NCBI GenBank assembly: GCA_020544305.1
Contig: CP058667.1
Location: forward strand, 1,922,001 to 1,986,000
DNA length: 64,000 nt
Reading direction: 5' to 3'
Source: Staphylococcus taiwanensis
GTDB lineage: Bacteria; Bacillota; Bacilli; Staphylococcales; Staphylococcaceae
The notes under the pieces were generated by a model. The model did no database searches. It saw only the letters and a list, made by a program, of their open reading frames with translations, and was not told where the DNA came from. Of the stretch, positions 63,911 to 64,000 are shown piece by piece. Within the stretch, counting starts at the first letter, position 1; each line of letters opens with the position of its first letter. Both the position numbers and the translations under genes were made by a program.

Positions 63911-64000
63911 ATCGATTTTTTGAGCATCTTTAATAAAAATGCTTTTTATTAATTTTGAGCTAAAGTTTCAATTTAAATAAAACAATTTATCAATTCATTT

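Overview
The window is about 64 kb of AT-rich, low-GC Firmicute chromosome. Gene content, gene order and protein sequences point to Staphylococcus, most likely a coagulase-negative species; I cannot settle the species by eye. From right to left the order dlt operon, nfu, type II NADH dehydrogenases, pepA, mnh operon, ppiB, rocD/gluD, argGH, pgi, spsAB, addBA, cdr, clpB, fabHF, opp3, trpS, spx matches, as I recall it, one conserved core block of the S. aureus chromosome. I see no tRNA, rRNA, CRISPR array, insertion sequence or prophage.

Layout. 1-8 kb: the 5' part of spx, trpS, and the oligopeptide transporter operon oppBCDFA. 8-11.7 kb: fabHF with its FapR operator, a small membrane-protein gene (DUF2929), then a poor region with a broken PemI-like antitoxin gene and a long hairpin element. 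11.7-20.6 kb: clpB (frameshifted) with a CtsR operator, an OatA-like acyltransferase, sufT, a HAD phosphatase, CoA-disulfide reductase and a YisL-like membrane protein. 20.6-31 kb: a fumarylacetoacetate-hydrolase-family enzyme, addBA, spsAB and a TVP38-family membrane protein. 31-41.4 kb: pgi, argGH, glpQ, a solitary DUF443 membrane-protein gene, gluD, rocD and an Old Yellow Enzyme. 41.5-43.7 kb: an S1-domain protein, a tandem array of structured repeats, ppiB and kapB. 43.8-49.6 kb: the seven-gene Mnh1 Na+/H+ antiporter operon. 49.7-59.5 kb: an FAD protein, a thioesterase, an NhaC-family antiporter, pepA, two type II NADH dehydrogenases interleaved with iron-sulfur genes, and nfu. 59.5-64 kb: the dltXABCD operon with its promoter.

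How the genes work together. Much of the window is envelope and energy metabolism: D-alanylation of teichoic acids (dlt), protein export (spsB), fatty-acid initiation (fabHF), quinone reduction (two NDH-2 enzymes) and Na+/H+ homeostasis (mnh, nhaC). Nitrogen and carbon handling is represented by opp3, rocD, gluD and argGH; good cre matches lie ahead of rocD and gluD.

Points deserving attention: (1) dltA lacks exactly 22 codons covering the conserved A8 hinge motif although the rest of the operon looks intact; (2) clpB carries a 4-bp deletion at the second Walker A motif; (3) a tandem array of roughly 120-bp units at 42.1-42.5 kb can fold into nested hairpins with compensatory changes between units; (4) a family of interspersed STAR-like GGGGCCCC repeats at 3' gene ends, some with a head hairpin that looks like an intrinsic terminator; (5) a 46-codon ORF joined by ATGA to an NDH-2 gene. 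Most of the window is otherwise ordinary core genome.
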